From Bacillota bacterium (lineage in GTDB: Bacteria > Bacillota > Clostridia > Christensenellales > Aristaeellaceae), in NCBI GenBank assembly GCA_023436585.1, contig JAEZIN010000006.1:62001-126000 (forward strand): a stretch of 64,000 bases of DNA. Direction: 5' to 3'. The notes under the pieces were generated by a model. It searched no databases, was not told the origin of the DNA, and worked only from the letters and a program-made list of their open reading frames with translations. Each line of letters begins with the position of its first letter. Position 1 is the stretch's first letter. A program made the translations under genes and the position numbers. Of the stretch, positions 41,880-51,088 are shown in pieces.

Positions 41880-42182
41880 ATCAACTTGATGAATAAGGCG
41901 TGATAAGTCCGATTGGATTAGGCCTTTGGGGTTCTAGGTTTTTCGACAGGCTTTCATGAAGGGTATGGTTCGCCGCCCGGCATGGAAGCTTATTTTACGG
42001 TTTCTGATCATGCCAGGGAAAGAAACCCACATGAAAAACTTCACCATACTGCGGCAGCCATAAATAATTTTTTTGTCGAGTTAAAGAATACTATTTGCAT
42101 ATATGCAACCAAATGGGCAGGTGAATCGTCCTATGTTATGGAAATGTACATTTCTAGTTCTCATAATAACTGAGGTGTCCCA
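41880..42182. other. intergenic region with a 14-bp palindrome
   Basis: No convincing gene is present. TTGCATATATGCAA (42095-42108) is an exact 14-bp palindrome about 75 bases before the L,D-transpeptidase gene, a possible operator. The rest shows nothing recognisable. Confidence 0.4.
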
Positions 42183-43904
42183 ATGAAAAAACTTGTTGTT
42201 TGGATGATGGTGTGCGCGGTCCTTCTTACCAGCCTGTCGGCAATGGCGGAAAGCAACGGACAGCAAACACAGGAAACCAAGCCCACCCAGATGGTTTCAC
42301 TCCAATACGGGGACAACGGGGATGCGGTGGCCCAGCTGCAGACGAGGCTCACCGAGCTTACATACTACAGCGGAAAAATCAGCGGAAATTACCGCGAGGG
42401 CACCCAGGCGGCCATCCGCGCATTCCAAGAAGACTTCGGTCTGGAATCAACGGGCATTGCCGATGTACAAACGCAGGAACTGCTTTATGCGGTTATGTAC
42501 CGTCCCTTGGAAAAAGGTGACACCGGCGAAGAAGTGAAAACGCTTCAAACCCGGCTCACCGAGCTTGGTTATTACAATGGAAAAATCAGCGGCAAGTATC
42601 TGGAGGGCACGTATTATGCCATTCATTCCTTCCAGAACGCAAACGGGCTGGCCGTTACCGGCAAGGCCGATGTGAAGACGCTTGAGCTGTTGTACGATGC
42701 GGAAAAAGCGCTGCCCAAGCAGGCGGCCACGCCGACGCCGGCCCCGGCGCTCACACCAGCTCCCGACGCTGTAACGGCTGGTGTAGCTACGCCCGCTCCC
42801 TCCTTGCAGAACATAGAGTTCACCAAAAAGCTGCAGCGCGGTTCTACCGGCAGCAAGGTGAAGCAGCTTCAAACAAGGCTGGCGGAGCTTGGCTTCTATG
42901 CGGGCCCCATCTCCGGCAATTTCATGAATCAGACCAGGGACGCGGTAAACGCCTTCCAGCTGCATAACGCGCTGAAAGTGGATGGCATCGTCGGCAAGGA
43001 AACCTGGGATATGATCTTTAACAGCCAGGATGTGTCCAACGCTTCCGCCACGCCCAAGCCCACCCCCGTCCCCACGCCGGTCCCTTACGCCGTCACGGTG
43101 GACGTCACCAATCAGGTGGTCAACGTGTACGGACGCGATGCGAACGGCGATTTTACCGAGCTTGTGCGGCAGATGATCTGCTCCACAGGAACCAAGGCTT
43201 TCCCCAGCGATCTTGGCGACTGGACGCTGAACGGCAGAACCGCCCGCTGGGCCACCTTCCCCAAATGGGGCGGCGGCTGGGCGCAATACTGGACGCGTAT
43301 CAACAGCGGAATCGCATTCCACTCCGTGATCTACAACTCCACCAATGTCATGGACCTGGCTACCGGTTCTTATTATGATCTGGGCTCCAGGGCCTCCCAC
43401 GGCTGCATCCGCCTTCTGGTTCATGATGCGAAGTGGGTGTATGAAAACCTTGGCAAGGGTGTTGTAGTCACCGTCACCAACAAGCTGCCCTCCGACCCGG
43501 AACTGACGCAGTCTTTGAAGCCTGCCGCGCTGGACAAGAGCAGAATGCTGCCCAAGTCCACCCCGGCGCCCACGCCGCCTCCCGCTTACAGCAGCACGGA
43601 AAAGCCGCCAATGCCCTTCAGGACCCTGAAAAAGGGCGCCAAGGGTGAGGACGTGTACTGGCTGCAGATGAAGCTGAAGGAAATGGGTTATTACAACGGG
43701 ACAGTCACCGGCGGCTATTATGGCGGCACAATCAACGCGGTGAAAGCGTTCCAGAAGGCCAACGGCCTGAAGGCTGACGGCATTGCCGGCGAAGCCACGC
43801 AAAAGGCAATCTATGCCGATGTGCTGGCAACGCCTGCCCCGGTGGCTACACCTGGGCCGACCGTAACAGCCGATCCTTACCTCGTGCCGACTGCTGCGCC
43901 ATAA
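42183..43904 (+). CDS. secreted L,D-transpeptidase with four peptidoglycan-binding domains
   Basis: A 573-residue exported wall enzyme. The signal peptide is MKKLVVWMMVCAVLLTSLSA. PG-binding type-1 domains lie at about 37-97, 110-170, 220-280 and 478-540, each with the L-Q-T/x-R/K-L-x-E-L/M-x-Y-Y-x-G pattern. The YkuD catalytic domain is at about 300-440, with GIAFHSVIYN and the active SHGCIRLLVHDAKWVY (Cys nucleophile). Thr/Pro/Ala-rich linkers (TPAPALTPAP) separate the parts. It crosslinks peptidoglycan through 3-3 bonds or attaches proteins to the wall; which is not evident. Confidence 0.93.
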   Translation: MKKLVVWMMVCAVLLTSLSAMAESNGQQTQETKPTQMVSLQYGDNGDAVAQLQTRLTELTYYSGKISGNYREGTQAAIRAFQEDFGLESTGIADVQTQELLYAVMYRPLEKGDTGEEVKTLQTRLTELGYYNGKISGKYLEGTYYAIHSFQNANGLAVTGKADVKTLELLYDAEKALPKQAATPTPAPALTPAPDAVTAGVATPAPSLQNIEFTKKLQRGSTGSKVKQLQTRLAELGFYAGPISGNFMNQTRDAVNAFQLHNALKVDGIVGKETWDMIFNSQDVSNASATPKPTPVPTPVPYAVTVDVTNQVVNVYGRDANGDFTELVRQMICSTGTKAFPSDLGDWTLNGRTARWATFPKWGGGWAQYWTRINSGIAFHSVIYNSTNVMDLATGSYYDLGSRASHGCIRLLVHDAKWVYENLGKGVVVTVTNKLPSDPELTQSLKPAALDKSRMLPKSTPAPTPPPAYSSTEKPPMPFRTLKKGAKGEDVYWLQMKLKEMGYYNGTVTGGYYGGTINAVKAFQKANGLKADGIAGEATQKAIYADVLATPAPVATPGPTVTADPYLVPTAAP

Positions 43905-43918
43905 CGGCGGACAATAAG

Positions 43919-43957
43919 CATAACCCCGGCGGAGATTCATCCTCCGCCGGGGTTTTA
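43919..43957. terminator. bidirectional terminator between convergent genes
   Basis: AACCCCGGCGGAG (43922-43934) pairs with CTCCGCCGGGGTT (about 43942-43952), with TTTT on the plus strand. It separates the L,D-transpeptidase gene from the convergent radical SAM gene. Confidence 0.85.
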
Positions 43958-44842
43958 TGTTGCGAACATACTGATTTGCCTGGATTGCCTTGCAAACATG
44001 GCTTTGTTGATATCGGGGAAGCGGCAGTGGAGATGAAGCCGTTCGCACTCTTTGTAAAAGACCTCACCCAGTTCCCTTGCCCGTGGGCTTGGGCACATGT
44101 AGTCCAGCCCAAAGGCCTTGGCATATCTCGCTTTTATGCCGGGGAAATCCCTGTCCAGCGCCTGATAAAAATACTCGCGGTTGCCGGTGCGCAGCGTCAT
44201 GCCGAAATGACATACAATGAACTGGCCTCCGCATTCCTTTGTCCTGCGGAGGATGGCAAGTATATTTTCTTCCGTATCCGTTATAAAGGGAAGCACCGGA
44301 TTGAGCCATACACCTGCAAAGATGCCGGCCCTGGACAGCGCTTCCAGTGCCTCAAAACGTTTGGAGGCGGGGGAGGAGGCGGGCTCAATTTTCATGCTGA
44401 GATCATCTTGCGCGCAGGTGATGGAAAAGCATGCCCTGACCGGGGCCCCCCGCTGTATGTCGTGAAGGATATCCGCATCCCTTGCGGCCAAGGCCGACTT
44501 GGTGGTGAAGCCCGCCCCAAAACCATACTGCCTCAATAGCATGAAGGCCCCGCGGGTGATTTCCATTTCCGCCTCAAACGGATTGTAAGGGTCGCTCATG
44601 GCCCCGGTGGAAACAAGGCCTGTCCTGCGTTTCAGGCGCAGCTCCTCCCGCAGCATGGAAAGGGCATCCGCCTTGACGCGAACCTGGTCAAATCTGTCCA
44701 GCTGATAGCAAACCGACCGGGAATCGCAATAGATGCAGCCATGGCTGCATCCCCTGTACAGGTTCAGGTTGTAGTCGCTGTGGAAAAAATCATCCGTCGC
44801 TTGAAGGGGCGTCAACAGCTGTCTGGCCTGCACCGTCTCCAT
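43955..44842 (-). CDS. SPL-family radical SAM protein
   Basis: A 295-residue radical SAM enzyme of the spore photoproduct lyase-like family: the cluster motif is RGCSHGCIYCDSR (C-x3-C-x2-C) near residue 40, followed by a TIM-barrel core with STGAMSDPYNPFE, FTTKSALAARDADIL and VWLNPVLPFITDTEENI. The exact reaction is unknown; known relatives repair DNA photoproducts. The ATG at 44842 has AAGGAGGGGTTGCC upstream. A LexA-type box lies in its promoter spacer, suggesting SOS control and a DNA-repair role. Confidence 0.85.
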   Translation of the reverse strand: METVQARQLLTPLQATDDFFHSDYNLNLYRGCSHGCIYCDSRSVCYQLDRFDQVRVKADALSMLREELRLKRRTGLVSTGAMSDPYNPFEAEMEITRGAFMLLRQYGFGAGFTTKSALAARDADILHDIQRGAPVRACFSITCAQDDLSMKIEPASSPASKRFEALEALSRAGIFAGVWLNPVLPFITDTEENILAILRRTKECGGQFIVCHFGMTLRTGNREYFYQALDRDFPGIKARYAKAFGLDYMCPSPRARELGEVFYKECERLHLHCRFPDINKAMFARQSRQISMFAT

Positions 44843-44863
44843 GGCAACCCCTCCTTCAAAATC

Positions 44864-44892
44864 ATTATAGAACATGTGTTCGCACGTGTCAA
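44864..44892 (-). promoter_or_regulatory. promoter with LexA-like SOS box
   Basis: Minus-strand TTGACA (44887-44892) and TATAAT (44864-44869) are 17 bases apart. The spacer holds CGAACACATGTTCT (plus 44869-44882), which fits the Gram-positive LexA box CGAACRNRYGTTYG except the last base. Confidence 0.8.
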
Positions 44893-45054
44893 CCTGGTAA
44901 TCAAATGAACAAAGGCACCATACATATGAAAGGCGAACCATACCTGCCGCAAACGCCAAAAAGGCTGATAATGCCTGCCTTGCGGGCCGCTTGCGCAAAA
45001 CCGGGCCGTATAATAAAGCCAAACAGGGCATCACGCGCACCGGCGGTATAGGTG

Positions 45055-45084
45055 TTGATTATTCCCAGGAATTCGGCGTATAAT
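45055..45084 (+). promoter_or_regulatory. murC promoter
   Basis: TTGATT (45055-45060) and TATAAT (45079-45084) with an 18-base spacer, 43 bases before the murC ATG. Confidence 0.6.
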
Positions 45085-45126
45085 AGCAAAGCGGTTCCTA
45101 CGCCGCAAAAAGGAGCAGGTGACTCT

Positions 45127-46521
45127 ATGCAGACGCCCCACATCCGGGATTATCAAGGCAAGCGGGTGCACATGATCGGCATCGGCGGCTCCAGCATGTC
45201 CGGGCTCGCTCAGATGCTTGTGGAAAAAGGGTACATTGTCTCCGGCTCGGATAACGTGCACAGCCACAGCGTGGAAAAGCTGGAGGCCATTGGCATCCAG
45301 GTAGCCATAGGCCACAGGGCGGAGAATGTGCACGGCGCCGATGTGGCCGTGTATTCCGCCGCCATCCTGCCGGATAACCCGGAGAGGATGGAATTGAAGC
45401 GCCTGATGATCCCCAGCATGGAGCGGGCGGTTTTGCTGGGCCAGCTGATGGAGGGGTACGAAAAAGCGGTGGGCATCAGCGGCACCCACGGCAAGACCAC
45501 CACCACCGCCATGCTTTCACAGATTTTAATGGAAGGCGGTCTGGACCCCACCATTCATATCGGCGGACGTCTGGATGCCGTGGGCGGCAGTACCCGCATC
45601 GGAAACGGGGATGCCTTCATCGCGGAAGCCTGCGAATTCAGCGGGAGCTTCCTGTCCATGCGGCCTACCATTGCGGTTGTTTTGAATATTGAGGAAGATC
45701 ACCTGGATTATTACCGGGATATTGATGACATTCAGGATGCTTTCGGGAAATTTTTGTCCCTTCTGCCGGGGAATGGTCTAGCCATCGGCTGGGGCGATGA
45801 TTTCCGGGTCGTCAAGCTGTTTGACAGCCTTTCCCAGGAAACGCAGACATATGGCTTGGGTGACGCAAACGACTGGCGGCCGGATCAGCTTCGTTATGAT
45901 GCCCTGGGCCGCGGCGAGTTTGACCTGCTTTACAAGGGCAAGAAGCTTTGCCATGTGAACATGGCCGTACCGGGCGGTTTCAATGTGCTCAACGGCCTAG
46001 CGGCTTTGGCCTGCGCCTACCGCCTGGGGGCGGATATGGAAAAGGCGGCGGCTTCCCTGAACCGGTTTTCAGGTGCCCACCGCCGCTTTGAACTGACCGG
46101 TGTTGTGCAGGGCGTGAAGCTGTATCATGATTACGGCCACAACCCCACGGAAATGCGCAACGCCCTGTCCATCGCCAAGCTGCAGCCCCACAACCGCCTG
46201 TGGGCGGTGATGCAGCCGCATACCTACAGCCGGGTCAAACGCTTGTTCAACGATTACCTTACCTGCACAAGCGAGGCCGACATCACGCTGGTAACGGATA
46301 TCTACGCAGCAAGGGAAAAGGACCCCGGCGACATCCACGCTTCCATGGTGGTCAGCGGCATGCGGGATCATGGGGTCGATGCCCACCTGACGCCCACCTT
46401 CAACGACACGGAGGCCTACCTTCGCGCCCACTGGCAGCCCGGCGACCTTGTGATTACCATGGGCTGCGGCAACATCAACCTGCTCAATGAGCAAATTGAG
46501 AAAAACGAGCGAAAAGGCTAA
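45127..46521 (+). CDS. murC: UDP-N-acetylmuramate--L-alanine ligase
   Basis: A 464-residue Mur ligase adding L-alanine to UDP-MurNAc in peptidoglycan synthesis. Seen are the UDP-binding start RVHMIGIGGSSMSGLAQMLV, the ATP loop GISGTHGKTTTTAMLSQ near residue 118, a central EACEFSGSFL and HHxYGHNPTE-like DYGHNPTEMRN of the third domain. The reading frame extends further upstream, but AGGAGCAGGTGACTCT before ATG 45127 and the family start point there. The stop is four bases from the convergent PBP1A stop. Confidence 0.95.
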   Translation: MQTPHIRDYQGKRVHMIGIGGSSMSGLAQMLVEKGYIVSGSDNVHSHSVEKLEAIGIQVAIGHRAENVHGADVAVYSAAILPDNPERMELKRLMIPSMERAVLLGQLMEGYEKAVGISGTHGKTTTTAMLSQILMEGGLDPTIHIGGRLDAVGGSTRIGNGDAFIAEACEFSGSFLSMRPTIAVVLNIEEDHLDYYRDIDDIQDAFGKFLSLLPGNGLAIGWGDDFRVVKLFDSLSQETQTYGLGDANDWRPDQLRYDALGRGEFDLLYKGKKLCHVNMAVPGGFNVLNGLAALACAYRLGADMEKAAASLNRFSGAHRRFELTGVVQGVKLYHDYGHNPTEMRNALSIAKLQPHNRLWAVMQPHTYSRVKRLFNDYLTCTSEADITLVTDIYAAREKDPGDIHASMVVSGMRDHGVDAHLTPTFNDTEAYLRAHWQPGDLVITMGCGNINLLNEQIEKNERKG

Positions 46522-46525
46522 CGTA

Positions 46526-49159
46526 TCATTTCCAGAAGATGGAGCTTGTGTTTTCCGTGATCCCCGGCGGCGCTGTGCTGCCGGGGCTTTCATTTTGCGC
46601 GTCGGCGCCAAAGAGGAAGCCGAACATGTCATTCAAAATATTGCCTGTGGAAGGCGACCTGGCCTGGGCCACCTGCACGCTTTGAACGCCTTCCAGTACG
46701 ATGCCGTTGATCAACAGCTCCGCGTGTACCGGGATCACACGGTAGGTGTAGGTAACGCCCGGCACCGCCTTTGTATCGGCATAGTACAGCGTTTCTCCGG
46801 CGGAGCCCCACAGCTCCGTCAGCACAAAGGACTCGCCCACGGCGTCGCGCTGGATCCGGTAGACGGCATAATCCGCCGGCTGTATTACAAGAAGCGGGTT
46901 GCCGCTTTCATTGTGGGTCACATAAAAGCTGTTGGGGGTCCGCGGCGGGTTCCAGATATCGCTTCGTTTGGTGGGATGGTTGGAGGCCGTGAACACCTCT
47001 TTAAACCGGTACGCCTTGGGGGTGATATCCACCGCCAGCATGGCCTCGCCCCGCCACTCCACCGACTTTTTATCCAGCTCCAGGGATACAATGCCGCCCG
47101 GCTTGTCAAACTGCGGTTTGGACCTCCCTTGATAAATCGCTCTGAAAAAGTTGCGGCTCAAGGTGGCGGTATTGTCACCGCCGGAAATGGTGCCGGATAT
47201 GCGGTGCTTGCTGTCCGGATTGTCAAAGCCCATCCATACGGCGGTGGTGATCTCCGTATTGTATGCGGCCATCCATATATCCCGCGTGCCTCCGCCCTGC
47301 AAATTCACGGTTCCCGTCTTGCCGGCTACCGGCGTGCCCGCACCGGACAGCTTTGCGCCCGTACCTGCGGAGGTGACTGTTTCCAGGAGGTTTGTCATCA
47401 GGTAGGCGGTCTGTACCGACAGCACTCTTTGAGGGTTGGGCTGGTGCTGGTACACGACCTTGCCAGTGCTGTCCGTGATCTTTTCGATAAAGTATGGCGC
47501 GTTGTAGTAGCCCTGGTTGGCAAACGGCGCGTACGCCGCTGCCAGCTGCACCGGCGAAACGCCGTATGTGAGGGAGCCCAACGCCAGGGAAAGGTTCGCG
47601 TCCCGTTTATCCAGGGGGATGCCTGTCTTTGTCAGGTAATTGCGGGCCGCCTCAATACCGATTTGCTGCAACAGTGATACGGTGGATACGTTGAGGCTGT
47701 ACTGCAGCGCGGTGCGCACGGTGACGCTGCCGTAATACGCGTCGCCGCTGTTGCGGGGCTTGTAGCCGCTGAAGTTGGTAGGCTCATCCTTCAATACGCT
47801 GGCGGTGGTATAGCCGAAGTTCTCCAGCGCCGGCGCGTACACGGCCAGCGGCTTGAGCGCCGAACCCGGCTGGCGCCGAAGCTGCGTGGCCCTGTTGAGG
47901 CCGCGGAGCACGGTATATTCCCGCCCGCCCACAATCGCCCTCACAGCCCCCGTTTTGATGTCCAGGCACGCCATGGCGCTTTGCACCTTGGTTCCATCGG
48001 AGGCATTGGCCGGGAAAATATTTTCTTTGTATTGCGCGTCAGCGATATCCTGAACCCTGGGGTCCAGGGTGGTATCTATGCGGTAGCCGCTGCCCAGCAG
48101 CGTCTCCGCCGACACATCCAACATATCCTCCGCTTCGCTGAGCACGGCGTCCACAAACCAGCCGTAAGCCGTTACGATGGGCTTGCCCTCCACCAGGTTG
48201 ATATCCTCCGCAAGCGCAGCCTGGTGGGTTGCATCATCTATCATTCCGTTTTCCAGCATGGTATTCAATATGTAGCGCTGGCGGTTTTTGTTGTTCTCCG
48301 GATTCAGGGTGGGGGAATAGGTCGTGGTGGCCTTCAGTATGGCTGCCAGGCTGGCGGCCTGGGCTACCGTAAGGTCCTTGACATCCTTGTCAAAATACGT
48401 CCGGCTGGCTGCCTGCAAACCGTACGCGCCGTTGCCGAAATAAACGAAGTTCAGGTACATTTCAAAGATTTGATCCTTGGTGAACCGGTTTTCCAACTGC
48501 AGCGCAAGGTAGACCTCCTCCAGTTTGCGGGCAATGGTCTTCTTGGCGCTCAAATGGCTGAGCTTGATCAATTGCTGGCTGATGGTGCTGAAGCCTTCCG
48601 AAAAGCTCATGGTTTTCAGGTTGGCTACTGCCGCGCCGAAAAAGCGAACCAGGTCCACTCCGAAATGGTTGTAGAACCGCAAATCCTCCGCCGCCAAAAA
48701 CGCTTGGCGAACATGCATCGGTACATCGGAAAGGGGTACGACGGTACGGTTCTCCTTGCCCTGTATCGCGGTTACAAAGCTGCCGCCGGCATCGTAGATG
48801 CTGCCCGTCTGCGCAATGGATGTGATTTTGTTCACGTCCAGCCTCTGCCAGTGCGGCACGTCAAAATAAAAGAACGCAAAGACCAGCAGCCCGACAAACA
48901 GCGACGCCAAAGCCAGCAGGATGTTCCGGAATATGTGGCGCTTTTTTTTGCCGCCGTTTTCCGAATGTTTTTCTTTTTTCATCCGCTTTTTGCCAACGGC
49001 AGCCGCAGCGTGATCCTCCGCGGCTGTTTCCTTTTTCCCGGGAGCAGCCGCCTGCTTTTCCTCCGGCGTGCCCACAACCGGCGCTGAAGGGGATTGCGCT
49101 TGCGCGTCAGTGTCTTTTTTCTTGCGGGGATGCATTTTTTTCTTCTCTTCCGCTTTCAC
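46526..49159 (-). CDS. class A penicillin-binding protein, PBP1A family
   Basis: An 877-residue bifunctional wall enzyme. A Lys-rich cytosolic tail of about 80 residues is followed by a membrane helix (about 97-117), a glycosyltransferase domain with catalytic Glu in EDLRFYNHFGVD, then a transpeptidase domain with S-x-x-K (GSALKPL), S-x-N (YSLNVST) and K-T-G (GKTGTVN). A fibronectin-III-like part (about 745-830) and a low-complexity tail end the protein. It starts at GTG 49159 (AAAGGCGG upstream) or ATG 49135. It is divergent from the FtsH-like gene. Confidence 0.94.
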   Translation of the reverse strand: MKAEEKKKMHPRKKKDTDAQAQSPSAPVVGTPEEKQAAAPGKKETAAEDHAAAAVGKKRMKKEKHSENGGKKKRHIFRNILLALASLFVGLLVFAFFYFDVPHWQRLDVNKITSIAQTGSIYDAGGSFVTAIQGKENRTVVPLSDVPMHVRQAFLAAEDLRFYNHFGVDLVRFFGAAVANLKTMSFSEGFSTISQQLIKLSHLSAKKTIARKLEEVYLALQLENRFTKDQIFEMYLNFVYFGNGAYGLQAASRTYFDKDVKDLTVAQAASLAAILKATTTYSPTLNPENNKNRQRYILNTMLENGMIDDATHQAALAEDINLVEGKPIVTAYGWFVDAVLSEAEDMLDVSAETLLGSGYRIDTTLDPRVQDIADAQYKENIFPANASDGTKVQSAMACLDIKTGAVRAIVGGREYTVLRGLNRATQLRRQPGSALKPLAVYAPALENFGYTTASVLKDEPTNFSGYKPRNSGDAYYGSVTVRTALQYSLNVSTVSLLQQIGIEAARNYLTKTGIPLDKRDANLSLALGSLTYGVSPVQLAAAYAPFANQGYYNAPYFIEKITDSTGKVVYQHQPNPQRVLSVQTAYLMTNLLETVTSAGTGAKLSGAGTPVAGKTGTVNLQGGGTRDIWMAAYNTEITTAVWMGFDNPDSKHRISGTISGGDNTATLSRNFFRAIYQGRSKPQFDKPGGIVSLELDKKSVEWRGEAMLAVDITPKAYRFKEVFTASNHPTKRSDIWNPPRTPNSFYVTHNESGNPLLVIQPADYAVYRIQRDAVGESFVLTELWGSAGETLYYADTKAVPGVTYTYRVIPVHAELLINGIVLEGVQSVQVAQARSPSTGNILNDMFGFLFGADAQNESPGSTAPPGITENTSSIFWK

Positions 49160-49251
49160 CGAACAAGCCGCCTTTCACGTGCTGATGCCTGTGCATATCC
49201 TGCCCGTTCCAATAGAAATACACACTGGAAAATCAACGCCAGAATGTACCG

Positions 49252-49280
49252 TTTACAAGTATTAATTCATTCTGTATACT
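49252..49280 (+). promoter_or_regulatory. promoter of the FtsH-like gene
   Basis: TTTACA (49252-49257) and TATACT (49275-49280) are exactly 17 bases apart, 40 bases before the start codon. Confidence 0.75.
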
Positions 49281-49320
49281 GTTGTCTGTACAAAATGATC
49301 AATAGAAAGAGGTGGGAAAT

Positions 49321-51015
49321 GTGAAAAATAGGAGCAAAATTTCGATGTTGCTGTTTTCGGCGATACTCGCGACCGCGCTGGGGCTGTTTGCTTCGGAGCA
49401 GATGAAACGCCCGGCAGCCATCTCCTATCCCGCCTTCTTGGAACAGGTGGAGCAAGGAAAGGTCCGAACCGTCATTTTGAGCGATACGGCCGACATGACG
49501 GTAGTTTTGACCGACGGCTCCAAAGCACAGACACCCAATCCGCGGGATGACACGCTGAAAAGCACGCTGTTAAAATCCGGCATCGCGGTGGAGGAACAGT
49601 CCGCCGGCCAGCTGGGAACGGTGCTGGGCGCCGGGATGCTGGCGCTGGTATTGGTGGTCCTCATGCGGTCACGGACCAAAGGGGCCACCGGCCTTGCCAA
49701 ATACGCCGCCATTGAGGAAAGCCGCGAAATCCCTTCCGTTACATTTAAAAATGTGGCGGCCAATGATGAAGCGCTGCGCAGCATGCGCGACCTGGTGGAT
49801 TTCATCAAGACACCGGAGTACTTTGCCAAATACGGCGCCAGAATACCCCGCGGCGTGCTTCTGTACGGACCTCCGGGCACCGGCAAGACGCTGATGGCAA
49901 GAGCACTGGCCGGGGAAGCCGGCGTGCCCTTCTTCGCCGTCAGCGGCGCGGACTTTGTACAGGTATATGTAGGCGTGGGCGCTAGCCGCATCCGCACCCT
50001 GTTCCAAAAGGCGCGCAAGGCCGGGCGCGGCGTGATCTTCATTGATGAAATCGACGCTATCGGCAAAAAACGCGACAACGCCAATGACGAGCGGGAGCAG
50101 ACGCTCAACGCGCTGCTGACCGAGATGTCCGGCTTTTCCAACAAGGAAGGCATCGTTGTGCTGGCGGCCACCAACCGTCCGGATACGCTGGATGAGGCGC
50201 TGCTTCGCGCCGGCCGTTTCGACCGGCAGATCGAGGTGCCCCTGCCCGGGCTCAGCGAACGGCTTCAAATTCTGAAGGTTCATGCCAAGGACAAGCCCAT
50301 GGCGGAGGACGTATCCTTTCAGGATATCGCCGCGCAGACAGCCATGTTCTCCGGCGCCCGGCTGGAAAGCGTTTTAAACGAGGCGGCGATCCATGCCGCG
50401 CGCCGTCAGGCTGAAGCCATCTGCAAGGAAGACATCGATTATGCCTTCAACGCGGCGTTGGTGGGTGAGGAAAAGAACAATAAGGAAACTCAGGAGAAGG
50501 AGCGGAAGATTACAGCCGTTCATGAGGCGGGCCATGCCTTGGCCACATTGCTGCTCCTGCCCGAAAGCAAATTGAGCCGAGTCTCCATCATACCTTCCAC
50601 AAAAGGCGCCGCCGGATACAGCATGTCCATCGCGCCGGAAAAGATGTTCCACACCCGCAATGAGCTTTTGAACCATATGGCGGTGGCGTTGGCCGGCCGG
50701 GCGGCGGAGGAAATTGCCTTCGGGCCGAATGATGTTACCACCGGTGCGGCCAATGACCTGCAAAAGGCGGCGGAAATCGCCGGCCGCATGGCATCGGAAT
50801 GGGGCATGGGCCCGGATTCCGACAAACCCTTTGAAATGATGCTGGCCGGCAAGGATCAAAAACAATTGGGCGCGCTGAACCTCTTGGAGCAGGCATACCG
50901 CCTGGCGACAGACGTGCTGACAAAGAACAGGGAAGCATGGAACGGTATGTGGGAAAAGCTTCTGCAAAAAGAGGCGCTCACCGGGGCAGAAGCCGCGGCT
51001 TGCTTGAACGTGTAA
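49321..51015 (+). CDS. FtsH-like membrane AAA+ zinc protease
   Basis: A 564-residue membrane protease. Helices at about 7-25 and 100-118 flank a short periplasm-side domain. The AAA+ module shows Walker A GPPGTGKTLMARA, Walker B VIFIDEIDAIGKKRD and the second-region-of-homology RAGRFDRQIEVPLPG. The peptidase part has HEAGH and a third zinc ligand in GAANDLQKAAEI. It is shorter than the usual 600-660 residues and has a minimal C-terminus, so it may be a second FtsH rather than the housekeeping one. Start GTG 49321 has AGAGGTGGG upstream. Confidence 0.92.
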   Translation: MKNRSKISMLLFSAILATALGLFASEQMKRPAAISYPAFLEQVEQGKVRTVILSDTADMTVVLTDGSKAQTPNPRDDTLKSTLLKSGIAVEEQSAGQLGTVLGAGMLALVLVVLMRSRTKGATGLAKYAAIEESREIPSVTFKNVAANDEALRSMRDLVDFIKTPEYFAKYGARIPRGVLLYGPPGTGKTLMARALAGEAGVPFFAVSGADFVQVYVGVGASRIRTLFQKARKAGRGVIFIDEIDAIGKKRDNANDEREQTLNALLTEMSGFSNKEGIVVLAATNRPDTLDEALLRAGRFDRQIEVPLPGLSERLQILKVHAKDKPMAEDVSFQDIAAQTAMFSGARLESVLNEAAIHAARRQAEAICKEDIDYAFNAALVGEEKNNKETQEKERKITAVHEAGHALATLLLLPESKLSRVSIIPSTKGAAGYSMSIAPEKMFHTRNELLNHMAVALAGRAAEEIAFGPNDVTTGAANDLQKAAEIAGRMASEWGMGPDSDKPFEMMLAGKDQKQLGALNLLEQAYRLATDVLTKNREAWNGMWEKLLQKEALTGAEAAACLNV

Positions 51016-51030
51016 TTGCATCATGTGAAG

Positions 51031-51060
51031 TGTAACCCCCGGCATGGCCGGGGGTTACAT
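51031..51060 (+). terminator. terminator-like hairpin after the FtsH-like gene
   Basis: GTAACCCCCGGC / GCCGGGGGTTAC is a strong stem 16 bases past the stop. The T-run is short (TTACAT), so termination is likely but not textbook. Confidence 0.6.
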
Positions 51061-51088
51061 GGCATATGGGTTCATGAAAAAGACGGCG

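Noticed and set aside
41982..42173. Frame of 63 residues upstream of the L,D-transpeptidase
   Set aside because: No ribosome site, no family and unlike the codon pattern of the neighbours.
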